Source: Chthonomonadaceae bacterium (lineage in GTDB: Bacteria > Armatimonadota > Chthonomonadetes > Chthonomonadales > Chthonomonadaceae). From it: a stretch of DNA of 38,703 bases. How positions within the stretch are numbered: position 1 is the stretch's first letter; each line of letters opens with the position of its first letter. The notes beneath the pieces are model-generated. The model saw only the letters and a program-made list of their open reading frames with translations, had not been told where the DNA came from and made no database searches. Below, piece by piece: positions 31,690 to 38,703 of the stretch. The stretch lies in assembly GCA_027450145.1 (NCBI GenBank), contig DAIDKH010000042.1, positions 1 through 38,703 on the forward strand. The letters are read 5' to 3'. Made by a program: the position numbers and the translations under genes.

Positions 31690-32050
31690 AGGTACCTGCC
31701 CCGATTAGAGCTGGACTGTTTGGTGGAATATGCGGCTATGCTGCAATTCAGCAGGGTAAATATGGTCATGGTGCTGGACGCGTCTTCCATTAGGTGGCGA
31801 TGAGGCACACTGGCGCACCGCAGCAATTAAGCTGAAGTAGGCTCGCTCGCCTGCTTCAATAGGACGAGAAATGACCATAGATGTTACAGAATTGTGTTAT
31901 GCTGGCCAAATGTAATCGAACTCAACGAACGGTAAATTCGACGTTTTGATTCGCTAATTCAGCCTAATTCTGCACCTTTCTGCCGAATATTATGACACAT
32001 GCCCGGGGATATACCTTACGCGAGAATTATCATGGCCGCAGGCACTCAAT
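31690..32050. other. Intergenic region between tamB and the ECF sigma gene
   Basis: About 360 bases without a gene. It holds a hairpin that may end tamB (listed separately) and a small inverted repeat, TGCTG/CAGCA, near 31759-31773 upstream of the sigma gene. I see no confident -35/-10 pair for the leftward sigma gene; an ECF-type self-promoter may be present but I could not identify its sequence. Confidence 0.4.
31833..31858 (-). terminator. Candidate tamB terminator hairpin
   Basis: TGAAGTAGGC (31833-31842) pairs with GCCTGCTTCA (31849-31858), 10 bp with one G-T wobble and a 6-base loop. Read leftwards it is followed by GCTTAATTGC. It is 190 bases past the tamB stop, so the assignment is weak. 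Confidence 0.4.
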
Positions 32051-35000
32051 TTAGAAGCGATATACTCCTTCTAACTGAATAGAGTCGATGTTTTGTTCAT
32101 TTTTTTCGAACGATAATTGTAACCGCTGATCAAGACGAAGGCTCACCTTGATATCTGATAGTACCTTTGAGCCGCCCAACGTGCGGTCGTAAGTAACGTA
32201 CAGTGGCCCTACAATCTGTCGGCTAAGGGTAAAGCTTAGCTGTCGTATGGGGTCGTAGGTTAGAGCAAGTTCCTGAAAGCCCAGCTCGCGTGCAGGTTGG
32301 TCGAACAGAGTTGGAAGCACAGAGTTGGCCACAATACTCGTGACCTGTTGAGAAATGGCCTGCCCAGGGTTTTTATCCAGCCCCTGAATTGTACTAGCGC
32401 CCAGTGCGTTCAACAATTGTGCGGTCAGTAGTTTTTGGTCTCCGGCGAAATCCGGCGGGTTTGTTTGAAACTCCAGCGCAAGGCGAGAATTTCCAGTTCT
32501 CGTATCTATAGTATTTCCGGTGAGAGGACCTCGTGCTGTTACTGTAACCTGGTAACGCTTTCGACCTGAAAACGTATTTGGGTTGGGCAGAACCATGGCC
32601 GTTTCGGCTTTAAGATCCACATTTATACCCAGTATTGCCTGCCCAGGCTGTGTGGGATCGGTAATTGGGTAGTTTAAAGTGATGGTGCCAGGCGGCTTTA
32701 TTACAAATCGAGCGGTGGGTAGTGTCAGAACACCTTGTGTTACCGATAGATCACCGAAAAGGTGCAGCGGGGTTTGCAAAGTAGTCGTCATGCCCTGGTC
32801 TGTGGTTACCCGCTGTCGACTACCAGTGAGCAACAGCGCACCAGTCACTTTGCCATTAAATGCTGAGGCTGCGACCGTTACGTTTCGACGAAGTGCCAGA
32901 GTAAGATTTACTCTGGAGAAAAGTGGAACTTGGAATGCACCACCTGTGCCTGAACCAGTAGTTGCGGGGGGTGAAAGATAAGCGTCACTCAGCCCGATGT
33001 CCCCAGTTAACTGTGGTCGCGTGAGCGATCCAGTTATGTTTAACGCAATATCTGCCTTGCCGCTTACCGCACCGCCCTGCATACCAGGTAACGGGCTCTC
33101 GTTAAACACCGTACTACTAGATCGTATTGAAATGCCGCTAGATGCCTGACCGCCTGGTGCCTGTACAATGGGAAGGGAACCGCTCACCACAATAGGCGAT
33201 GCCTGTTTTGATTGTGATTTTGACGATATGACATACGTTTCTGCCGTGAAGCCATTCCTCACCTGCAGGCTGTCACCACTGAACGAAAGAGTTCCCTTCA
33301 GGTTTCTTACGGCTGTGTGCAAATAGGTCGGCTTGCCAACCGCTGCTTCGCGACCAAAAAGCACCTTGTTCGCGGATACATTAATATCACCCGCGACTCT
33401 TGGGTTAGCAAGGGTATTGGTTATCGAGGCACTCCCGCTTAGCTTACCGTCGGTATCTATCACCAGCCCTGGGGCGAAGGCTGAGAGGTCCTGGAGATTT
33501 TGCTCTGGGATATTCGCGGTTATGCTTAGCGGCGAATCTTTCGAGATAAATGGTGGCTTCCATTGGAACGTCGATTTGCCCTGAACTATGGCATCGAAAA
33601 CCCCGCGTGTGCCATCTGGAGCAATGAATGTTCGTGTAAGGGCCAAATCGTCCGCAGTGAGAGTGTCGCCTTTTGCCTGAGCACGGCTAAGGGTGATTGT
33701 ATCAAATTTTATGTTGCCGTAGGCAAAATTTGTGAGGCTTGCTGAGGCGGTTATCACGGGCTGTGAGGTTGTTCCTGCGGCGGTAAATAGGAGATCGCCT
33801 GTGCCGGCTATCGCGGGGAGTTTGGGCGGGTTGGCCATATTACCGGCGATCGCTGCTGCTATTGCCGGTAACGCAAGATTGTATAAGCCGGCATCCACGT
33901 CGATGGCGCCCCCAAATTGAACGTTCGCAGTTCGAGCAAGCGCTATTCCTAACGGGCTGGTTATTTTTACCGCGGCTCCGGAATAATCCGGTGCTGGCAT
34001 CAGCAGACCCTGCCTGGATATAATTCCGCTGGCATCCAGTGTGTCCAGTGCTATGTTGCCAACCTGCAGCGCTGTGCCGTGCAATTCTGTGTCTGCTATT
34101 GGGTGCGAGAGTGTGCCAGAAATAGCAGCTTGACCGCTAAGGCCGCCGGTGAGTACCGTTTGAGGACGACTTAGGAAGTCCGTGACAGCGCTGCCTTTTC
34201 CCTGTGTTGCGTAGGGCATCTGCAAGTAGAGCGAACGCATTGCTGCCAGTGTGATGTTATTCCATGTGAAGGTACCGGAAATTGTTTTAGACTGAAGGTT
34301 GACGACGCCATTTTGGAGATTGAGCAATGGTTTAGCCGATAGTGGCGACTGTGGCGCCTGTAGACGGGCATCCCGTATTACAACATCCTGCCCGTTGCTG
34401 TGACCTCTCAAGGATAAGTCGCCTAAAGCGAACTGCCGGTAATTAAGCCCGCTTGCATTAAGCCTCAACGTAGTGTGAAGGTCCTTTAGAGGTCCCCGAG
34501 CTGTTGCCTGAAATCCTACATCTCCACTAAAATCCTGTGTTGGCGAACCAGTGACCGCAGTAAAAATTTGTAAAAGCTGCAGGTTGGAGGCGTTCACACT
34601 TGCGTTGAGTTGATGAGAACTGTTAAACGATGCATCTGCCTGCACCGTACCACCGGCGGCCGCGAGAAATCCAACCGCGTTGAAAGTACCATCGGAAGCG
34701 CCGCTTGCAGTAAGTTGTGCTGACTGTATGGGTATTCCGTTAATTACGCCATCCGTTAGAGTCGCTGTAAGAGGGTGCACTAATTTCCAGTTGGCTGGTG
34801 TACCCGCCAGGTGGATTGGGCCAGTATTGAGTGATCCTAAAATCGAACCAGATTGTTGAGCATCAAGAGCGGCAGGTAATGAAACGTGGGCAACGTGCAA
34901 TGCATCGGCGAGATCGACATGCGCCACCTGCGCAGTGAGGTCGAAGTGAGGAACCTGACTTGTGTAGTTGGAAACTACTCCCGAAAACTGTATGTTGCCC

Positions 35001-37057
35001 GGAAACCGCTCTACGATTCCGCGCGATACCGACACTTGGTGTCTATCCACTGCAAAGCGTACTGCAGCGCGATCGAGAAAAATGTCCCCTTCATGCAGAT
35101 TGAATGCCGTTGCCAGCCCCGTTAGAAGGGGCTGTTGAAAGGTTCCACCGAGATGCGCGCGCAGGTATCCAACCCCTGTTAAATCGCTAAGACTGCTGGT
35201 GGCAGCGGAGTTACTTTTTGTGACTGCCTTTTGCAGGCGCGAAACGACCTGGTTGGTGGAAACTGCTGCAACGGTCGCGTGGGTATGCGTCTTCTTAGTA
35301 AAAGCAGAAGCTATAGAGACCAGGCGTGCCAGTTGCAGTTCATCGCCAGTCACCGCAAGATCATAGTGCTGGTGGCTAAGGCTTACGCTGCCCGATGCCT
35401 GCACAGCACCCACGGGATCCTTTACCTGCAACTTGCGAACAAATACGTTACGGCCTACCTCAGCCGCCCGCGCATATACCTCGTTAAGGTGAATTTGCTG
35501 GTAACCCAGGTTAGATATTTCCGCGCGAACTGTGGCGGCGGGCGTACGGCCCAATCGACCGCGCAAAGCAATATCGGCATTTGCAAGGCCGCTAACCGGC
35601 ATACCTATAGCCGAATCCAGGTGGGCAAGATTGAGTGATTCGCCATGTGCTTCTGCTAAAAATGCACCGTGATTAGTTCCATCTACACTGCAGCGAACAT
35701 CCACAGTGCCACCGGAGAAGGCACCGCGTGCCTGAGCTAGAATTCGTTTGTGCGAGTACGCAACATTAAGAAGTGCGGAAGGGATAGTGTATCTGCCCCA
35801 TTGCACGCCTGCTAAACTTGCGCTTGCCCAGGCCGTCGGGGAGACCGCGCGACCCGTGGCGTAAATGCGTATGTTGCCGCTTCCGGTGGCTGCAGCGGTA
35901 TTCGTGACTACATAGTGGGGTTGGCCGCGCGTTAACCGACCAAGGCCAGCCGCACGGTAGAATTTCTGCCAATCCGCTCCATCTAGTTTTGCCTCCATAT
36001 GAATGGTGGGGTCCAGTGCCTTCCCCAAGACTATTCCGGCTGCAGTACCAGTTACTGCACAACGAGCACCACCAAATAGACCGTTGAGGTGAACTGCGGC
36101 AGATGGCCCTGCAAGCGCCACTGTTCCGGTGATTCCCGTCAGCCTGCCAGGCAGGCTTGGCAGCTGTACAGTCCCATTTTTCACGGCTGTAAGCGCCGTC
36201 ACCGATACTGTTAGCGGTCCGTGTGCGCGGTTAGTGGGCGCGGTAATTAGTAGCCGCGCCTTTGTGTTAGCCATGCCAGAAGTTACGCCCGCGATGCGAG
36301 TTGAAATAAAGGTATGTGCTACTGCCGGTAGTGACACGTGCTGTGCATTGGCGTTGATGACAACGCGCAATGGATTCAGCATTACTTCACCAACTACTGC
36401 CACGTCATTCGAAACTTTGGGTACTTTCGCGCTGCCCCGAAATACGACTGGCCCACTGGAGATAAACGTGACCGTTGCATCAATCTTGTGAGCATCCGTT
36501 GTGAGCGGGCGGGTTGGCGTAGAGGTAAGGTGGCCAAGAGAGTGATCTACATAGTGAAGAACACCGTTGCGAACCGTGATTGTACCGAGAGCCGGACGAC
36601 CCGTTCCGTGAGACGGATGTATAAGGGAACTAAAATTCCATAAGCCTGTAGTTCCGCGCACCAGTGTGACGGTGGGAGAAGTGACGGCAATCGTTCTAAT
36701 GCGCGGAACCTCAAGGCTTGAGGAGAAAAGATCTGCTGTGGAGTAAGTTATGGTGATTCGCCGTGCAGAGCCCAACGCGGGAAGCCGGTTAGGTATATCT
36801 GCGCCGACCCAGAGTCTACGTATTGTTACGACATTAGGACCAAGACGCCAAGGAGGAACTTTAAACGCAATCGAGTGGATAAGAACAGTTCGCCCAAGAG
36901 CTCGTGTTGCCTCTACCTCAACAATTTCGGCCAGGTTACGTGGGCTAGTGACGTACTTAAGAACACGAAGAGTGACTACCGCACCTCCCACCAACACCAC
37001 GGCAGCAGGCACGGTAGTAACAAAAATACGGGTCCAGCGGGCAGCTATCTGTTTCAC
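32051..37057 (-). CDS. tamB: TamB/DUF490-type translocation and assembly protein
   Basis: This 1,668-residue protein has an N-terminal membrane anchor (about residues 10-32: VTTVPAAVVLVGGAVVTLRV) and a long stretch of alternating short beta-strand segments rich in Gly, Thr and Val. The C-terminal DUF490 domain contains GPLYVTYDRTLGGSKVLSDI and LRLDQRLQLSFEK, ending GVYRF. TamB proteins form long hydrophobic-grooved beta-structures that bridge the periplasm, serving beta-barrel assembly with TamA/BamA and phospholipid transport (family knowledge). The length exceeds the 1,259 of E. coli TamB. The start is GTG 37057; an ATG at 37083 in another frame would encode a nine-residue peptide ending in GTGA. 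It is 32 bases after lipA and upstream of the ECF sigma and bamA genes. Confidence 0.9.
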   Translation of the reverse strand: MKQIAARWTRIFVTTVPAAVVLVGGAVVTLRVLKYVTSPRNLAEIVEVEATRALGRTVLIHSIAFKVPPWRLGPNVVTIRRLWVGADIPNRLPALGSARRITITYSTADLFSSSLEVPRIRTIAVTSPTVTLVRGTTGLWNFSSLIHPSHGTGRPALGTITVRNGVLHYVDHSLGHLTSTPTRPLTTDAHKIDATVTFISSGPVVFRGSAKVPKVSNDVAVVGEVMLNPLRVVINANAQHVSLPAVAHTFISTRIAGVTSGMANTKARLLITAPTNRAHGPLTVSVTALTAVKNGTVQLPSLPGRLTGITGTVALAGPSAAVHLNGLFGGARCAVTGTAAGIVLGKALDPTIHMEAKLDGADWQKFYRAAGLGRLTRGQPHYVVTNTAAATGSGNIRIYATGRAVSPTAWASASLAGVQWGRYTIPSALLNVAYSHKRILAQARGAFSGGTVDVRCSVDGTNHGAFLAEAHGESLNLAHLDSAIGMPVSGLANADIALRGRLGRTPAATVRAEISNLGYQQIHLNEVYARAAEVGRNVFVRKLQVKDPVGAVQASGSVSLSHQHYDLAVTGDELQLARLVSIASAFTKKTHTHATVAAVSTNQVVSRLQKAVTKSNSAATSSLSDLTGVGYLRAHLGGTFQQPLLTGLATAFNLHEGDIFLDRAAVRFAVDRHQVSVSRGIVERFPGNIQFSGVVSNYTSQVPHFDLTAQVAHVDLADALHVAHVSLPAALDAQQSGSILGSLNTGPIHLAGTPANWKLVHPLTATLTDGVINGIPIQSAQLTASGASDGTFNAVGFLAAAGGTVQADASFNSSHQLNASVNASNLQLLQIFTAVTGSPTQDFSGDVGFQATARGPLKDLHTTLRLNASGLNYRQFALGDLSLRGHSNGQDVVIRDARLQAPQSPLSAKPLLNLQNGVVNLQSKTISGTFTWNNITLAAMRSLYLQMPYATQGKGSAVTDFLSRPQTVLTGGLSGQAAISGTLSHPIADTELHGTALQVGNIALDTLDASGIISRQGLLMPAPDYSGAAVKITSPLGIALARTANVQFGGAIDVDAGLYNLALPAIAAAIAGNMANPPKLPAIAGTGDLLFTAAGTTSQPVITASASLTNFAYGNIKFDTITLSRAQAKGDTLTADDLALTRTFIAPDGTRGVFDAIVQGKSTFQWKPPFISKDSPLSITANIPEQNLQDLSAFAPGLVIDTDGKLSGSASITNTLANPRVAGDINVSANKVLFGREAAVGKPTYLHTAVRNLKGTLSFSGDSLQVRNGFTAETYVISSKSQSKQASPIVVSGSLPIVQAPGGQASSGISIRSSSTVFNESPLPGMQGGAVSGKADIALNITGSLTRPQLTGDIGLSDAYLSPPATTGSGTGGAFQVPLFSRVNLTLALRRNVTVAASAFNGKVTGALLLTGSRQRVTTDQGMTTTLQTPLHLFGDLSVTQGVLTLPTARFVIKPPGTITLNYPITDPTQPGQAILGINVDLKAETAMVLPNPNTFSGRKRYQVTVTARGPLTGNTIDTRTGNSRLALEFQTNPPDFAGDQKLLTAQLLNALGASTIQGLDKNPGQAISQQVTSIVANSVLPTLFDQPARELGFQELALTYDPIRQLSFTLSRQIVGPLYVTYDRTLGGSKVLSDIKVSLRLDQRLQLSFEKNEQNIDSIQLEGVYRF

Positions 37058-37089
37058 GCTGCACCAGTTGGGTGGCCACTCATTTTACT

Positions 37090-37983
37090 TCACGCTGGTA
37101 TACCTACACGCGCCAGACGATCGGAGAGAAGTTTCTCAGAAAAAGCTTGAGCGTTGTAGGATGACCGCACAAACGGGCCGGATGCTACAAACAGGAATCC
37201 TAAATCTTGACCAATTTTCTCGTATTCAGCAAATCTATCGGGGTGAATGTAATCAACAACAGGAAGGTGCCTATCGGTCGTGGGCCGGAGGTACTGGCCA
37301 ATCGTGACTGCACTTACGCCGGCTTGGCGCAGATCTTGTAATGTCTTCACGACTTCTTCATGGGTTTCTCCCAGACCCAGCATCATGCCAGATTTGGTGT
37401 ATATGGTGCTATCCATGTGAGTTACAGATCGAAGAACATCTAATGTGCGCTCGTACCTTGCTTGAGGCCGCACCATCGGCGAAAGCCGTTCGACGGTTTC
37501 AATATTATGATTAAAGATATCTGGTCGCGCTTCCACCACCCGTCGCACGCACCACTTTTTGCCCTTAAAATCGGGCGTAAGAACCTCAACAATGATCCCA
37601 GGAACCGCTTCGCGCAAGGCGGTAATTGTATCGGCGAATTGCCCAGAACCTTCATCTGGAAGTTCATCACGGGCGACCGACGTTACCACCACATGTTTCA
37701 GCCCCATCTCCTTTGCGGCAATTGCCACACGCCGGGGTTCGTCGGCATCCAGTTCCAACGGTTTTCCTACCTTAATGGCGCAAAAACCGCAATTTCTGGT
37801 GCAAATATCGCCCAGGATCATAAATGTAGCTGTCCTTTTGGACCAACATTCTCCTATGTTTGGGCATCTGGCGCTTTCACATACTGTGTGCAGATTGCTG
37901 TGGCGCATCATGGTTTCCACATTCTGCACCGTTTCGGGATCTGGCACTCTTTTGGAAAGCCATACTGGCAGGCGACTATTCAA
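37090..37983 (-). CDS. lipA: Lipoyl synthase LipA
   Basis: LipA is a radical SAM enzyme that inserts two sulfur atoms into octanoyl-lipoyl domains made by LipB (gene at 8918). The motifs are plain: VCESARCPNIGEC (CxxxxCxxxxxC auxiliary cluster), DICTRNCGFCAI (CxxxCxxC SAM cluster) and GPFVRSSYNAQ (RSSY at the C-terminus). I chose the TTG at 37983 because GGGGAG lies seven bases upstream and the protein then begins NSRLPVWLSKRVPD, like family members. An ATG at 38019 would add 12 odd residues and has no ribosome-binding site, and its surroundings resemble a -10 box (TACAAT). Length 297 residues. tamB follows 32 bases downstream. Confidence 0.96.
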   Translation of the reverse strand: MNSRLPVWLSKRVPDPETVQNVETMMRHSNLHTVCESARCPNIGECWSKRTATFMILGDICTRNCGFCAIKVGKPLELDADEPRRVAIAAKEMGLKHVVVTSVARDELPDEGSGQFADTITALREAVPGIIVEVLTPDFKGKKWCVRRVVEARPDIFNHNIETVERLSPMVRPQARYERTLDVLRSVTHMDSTIYTKSGMMLGLGETHEEVVKTLQDLRQAGVSAVTIGQYLRPTTDRHLPVVDYIHPDRFAEYEKIGQDLGFLFVASGPFVRSSYNAQAFSEKLLSDRLARVGIPA

Positions 37984-38405
37984 CCTGATTCTCCCCGTGT
38001 AAGTTAGCGATACGAACATTGTACTATCGCTCGCTAGAGGTAATTAGCCAATCTTTATGCAGGTTAGACTATTGGTGAGAGTTTACCGCATAGTCACCCT
38101 ACCTTGCAATGGCACGGCGAGTTATAGACTGCTTACTTGTCAAGAGCACTTACCATCGGATTTTGATCATCGTGGCGTACTGTCATCCACATTCCTTTCC
38201 TTATACGCTTAGCGCAAGGCACAATGCAACAGACTGGTGCTTAAAACGTGGTGACTTGCATGTGCCTCATATAGGCGATTTCGTGCGTTTCTTAAGGATT
38301 TGCCGTGATTTGGACTTCGTGGGGCGGAAAGTAAGTTTCGGTAGTTGCTAAGCTAAAAATATTCAAAAATATTTGAATTTTGCCCTCTTATGACCATCTG
38401 GAGTA
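37984..38405. other. Noncoding stretch between lipA and the right-edge lipoprotein
   Basis: About 420 bases. An 80-codon plus-strand frame (38109-38351) has no ribosome-binding site and no recognisable protein character, so I do not call it. Near the right end an AT-rich hairpin, ATTCAAA/TTTGAAT (about 38362-38379) followed by TTTT, resembles a terminator. No RNA family was recognised. Confidence 0.4.
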
Positions 38406-38434
38406 TTGACACTAGCTTACCAATCTGTTAAGAT
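38406..38434 (+). promoter_or_regulatory. Near-consensus promoter of the right-edge lipoprotein gene
   Basis: Perfect -35 TTGACA (38406-38411), 17-base spacer, -10 TAAGAT (38429-38434) preceded by TGT (extended -10). The transcript would begin near 38441, about 22 bases before ATG 38463. Confidence 0.75.
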
Positions 38435-38462
38435 GAACTCAATACGGTTAGAGGCATACGCC

Positions 38463-38703
38463 ATGAAGTTATGCCTGCGTGCATTGTTGAAACCTGTTGG
38501 GATGCGCCTAATGCTGAGCGGTCAACAATTTACAATGAGTAATACCCCCCCCTATTTTATTGCTATTAATTGTTTTGTGGCAGTGCTGCTAGCTGGGTGC
38601 CATTCGCAGTCAGTGCCAAAGGCAGTTGCCGGTACGCTCACCCCCGCCAGTTCGCCCGCCAATTCGCTACGGCAAATTGAGCAGCTGCAGAACACAGTCT
38701 ACT
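38463..38703 (+). CDS. Putative lipoprotein, 5' part (runs off the right edge)
   Basis: ATG 38463 has AGAGG eight bases upstream and a strong promoter; 80 codons are open to the window edge. The N-terminal region carries a hydrophobic stretch and lipobox LLAGC (Cys at about residue 46), followed by a Pro/Ser/Ala-rich linker and the start of a helix (NSLRQIEQLQNTV). The signal peptide is long if the first ATG is used; an internal ATG at 38535 would give a normal-length one, but without a ribosome-binding site. A run of eight C residues lies between the second ATG and the hydrophobic core. The mature domain is outside the window, so function is unknown. Confidence 0.6.
   Translation, partial: MKLCLRALLKPVGMRLMLSGQQFTMSNTPPYFIAINCFVAVLLAGCHSQSVPKAVAGTLTPASSPANSLRQIEQLQNTVY
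38545..38552 (+). repeat. Homopolymeric run of eight C residues
   Basis: The run lies within the signal-peptide region of the right-edge lipoprotein (Thr-Pro-Pro). Gain or loss of a base would shift the frame before the lipobox, as in phase-variable genes; alternatively it is simply a hard-to-sequence tract. Confidence 0.6.

Noticed and set aside
38109-38351. Rightward 80-codon frame upstream of the right-edge lipoprotein
   Set aside because: No ribosome-binding site or promoter and no recognisable motif; weak evidence only.
1-38703. CRISPR arrays, defence islands, prophage or transposons
   Set aside because: No direct-repeat arrays, transposase, integrase, terminal inverted repeats or nuclease-methylase sets were seen; the helicase is the only repair-type gene and lacks partners.

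Overview
This is a 38.7 kb stretch of ordinary-looking bacterial chromosome, densely coding on both strands, with about 25 genes and no tRNA, rRNA, CRISPR array, insertion sequence or phage genes that I can see. The organism is a diderm: it carries a BamA-type outer-membrane insertase, a TamB-type translocation protein, an outer-membrane porin tethered by an S-layer-homology (SLH) domain, and a PEP-CTERM sorting signal. The SLH-porin architecture, the DUF2344-RNase E/G gene pair, the solitary trpE and several TTG/GTG starts argue against Proteobacteria. They fit a diderm of the Terrabacteria side; Armatimonadota is my best guess, but that assignment is inference.

Layout. (1) 1-1100: the 5' part of a leftward quinone oxidoreductase, then a rightward unit made of a class I cyclic-di-GMP (GEMM) riboswitch followed by a FlgM-like anti-sigma gene. 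(2) 1132-5560: leftward parA-parB with a parS-like site inside parA, divergent from an AddA/UvrD-type helicase that lacks a nuclease domain. (3) 5513-9955: a subtilase with a membrane tail and a 62-residue protein upstream of it (leftward), wecB (rightward), lipB (leftward), and a 57-residue Cys-rich protein (rightward). (4) 10081-13937: a strong promoter, a 330-nt leader, an SLH/collagen-like/porin gene, and trpE. (5) 13938-17278: a long noncoding stretch, a clostripain-like lipoprotein with an altered active site, and a two-gene unit encoding a small beta-rich protein and a degenerate receiver domain. (6) 17286-24500: a leftward GH95/DUF5703-like protein, then a leftward three-gene unit (Ig-like lipoprotein, PEP-CTERM protein, large TPR protein) behind a CRP-like palindrome. 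(7) 24590-28347: leftward DUF2344, RNase E/G and FAD oxidoreductase. (8) 28452-37983: a leftward envelope block with lipA, tamB, an ECF sigma factor, bamA and a small periplasmic Cys-rich protein. (9) The right edge holds a well-formed promoter and the start of a lipoprotein gene with a run of eight C residues.

Functional themes are envelope biogenesis (BamA, TamB, SLH porin, ECF sigma, surface lipoproteins, PEP-CTERM protein), lipoate metabolism (lipA, lipB, not adjacent) and chromosome segregation (ParAB-parS). The most interesting unit is the c-di-GMP riboswitch directly upstream of a FlgM-like anti-sigma gene, because it would place a flagellar-type sigma factor under direct second-messenger control through RNA.

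Limits: all family calls are from reading motifs; no database search or structure prediction was run. Promoters, hairpins and operators are pattern matches.
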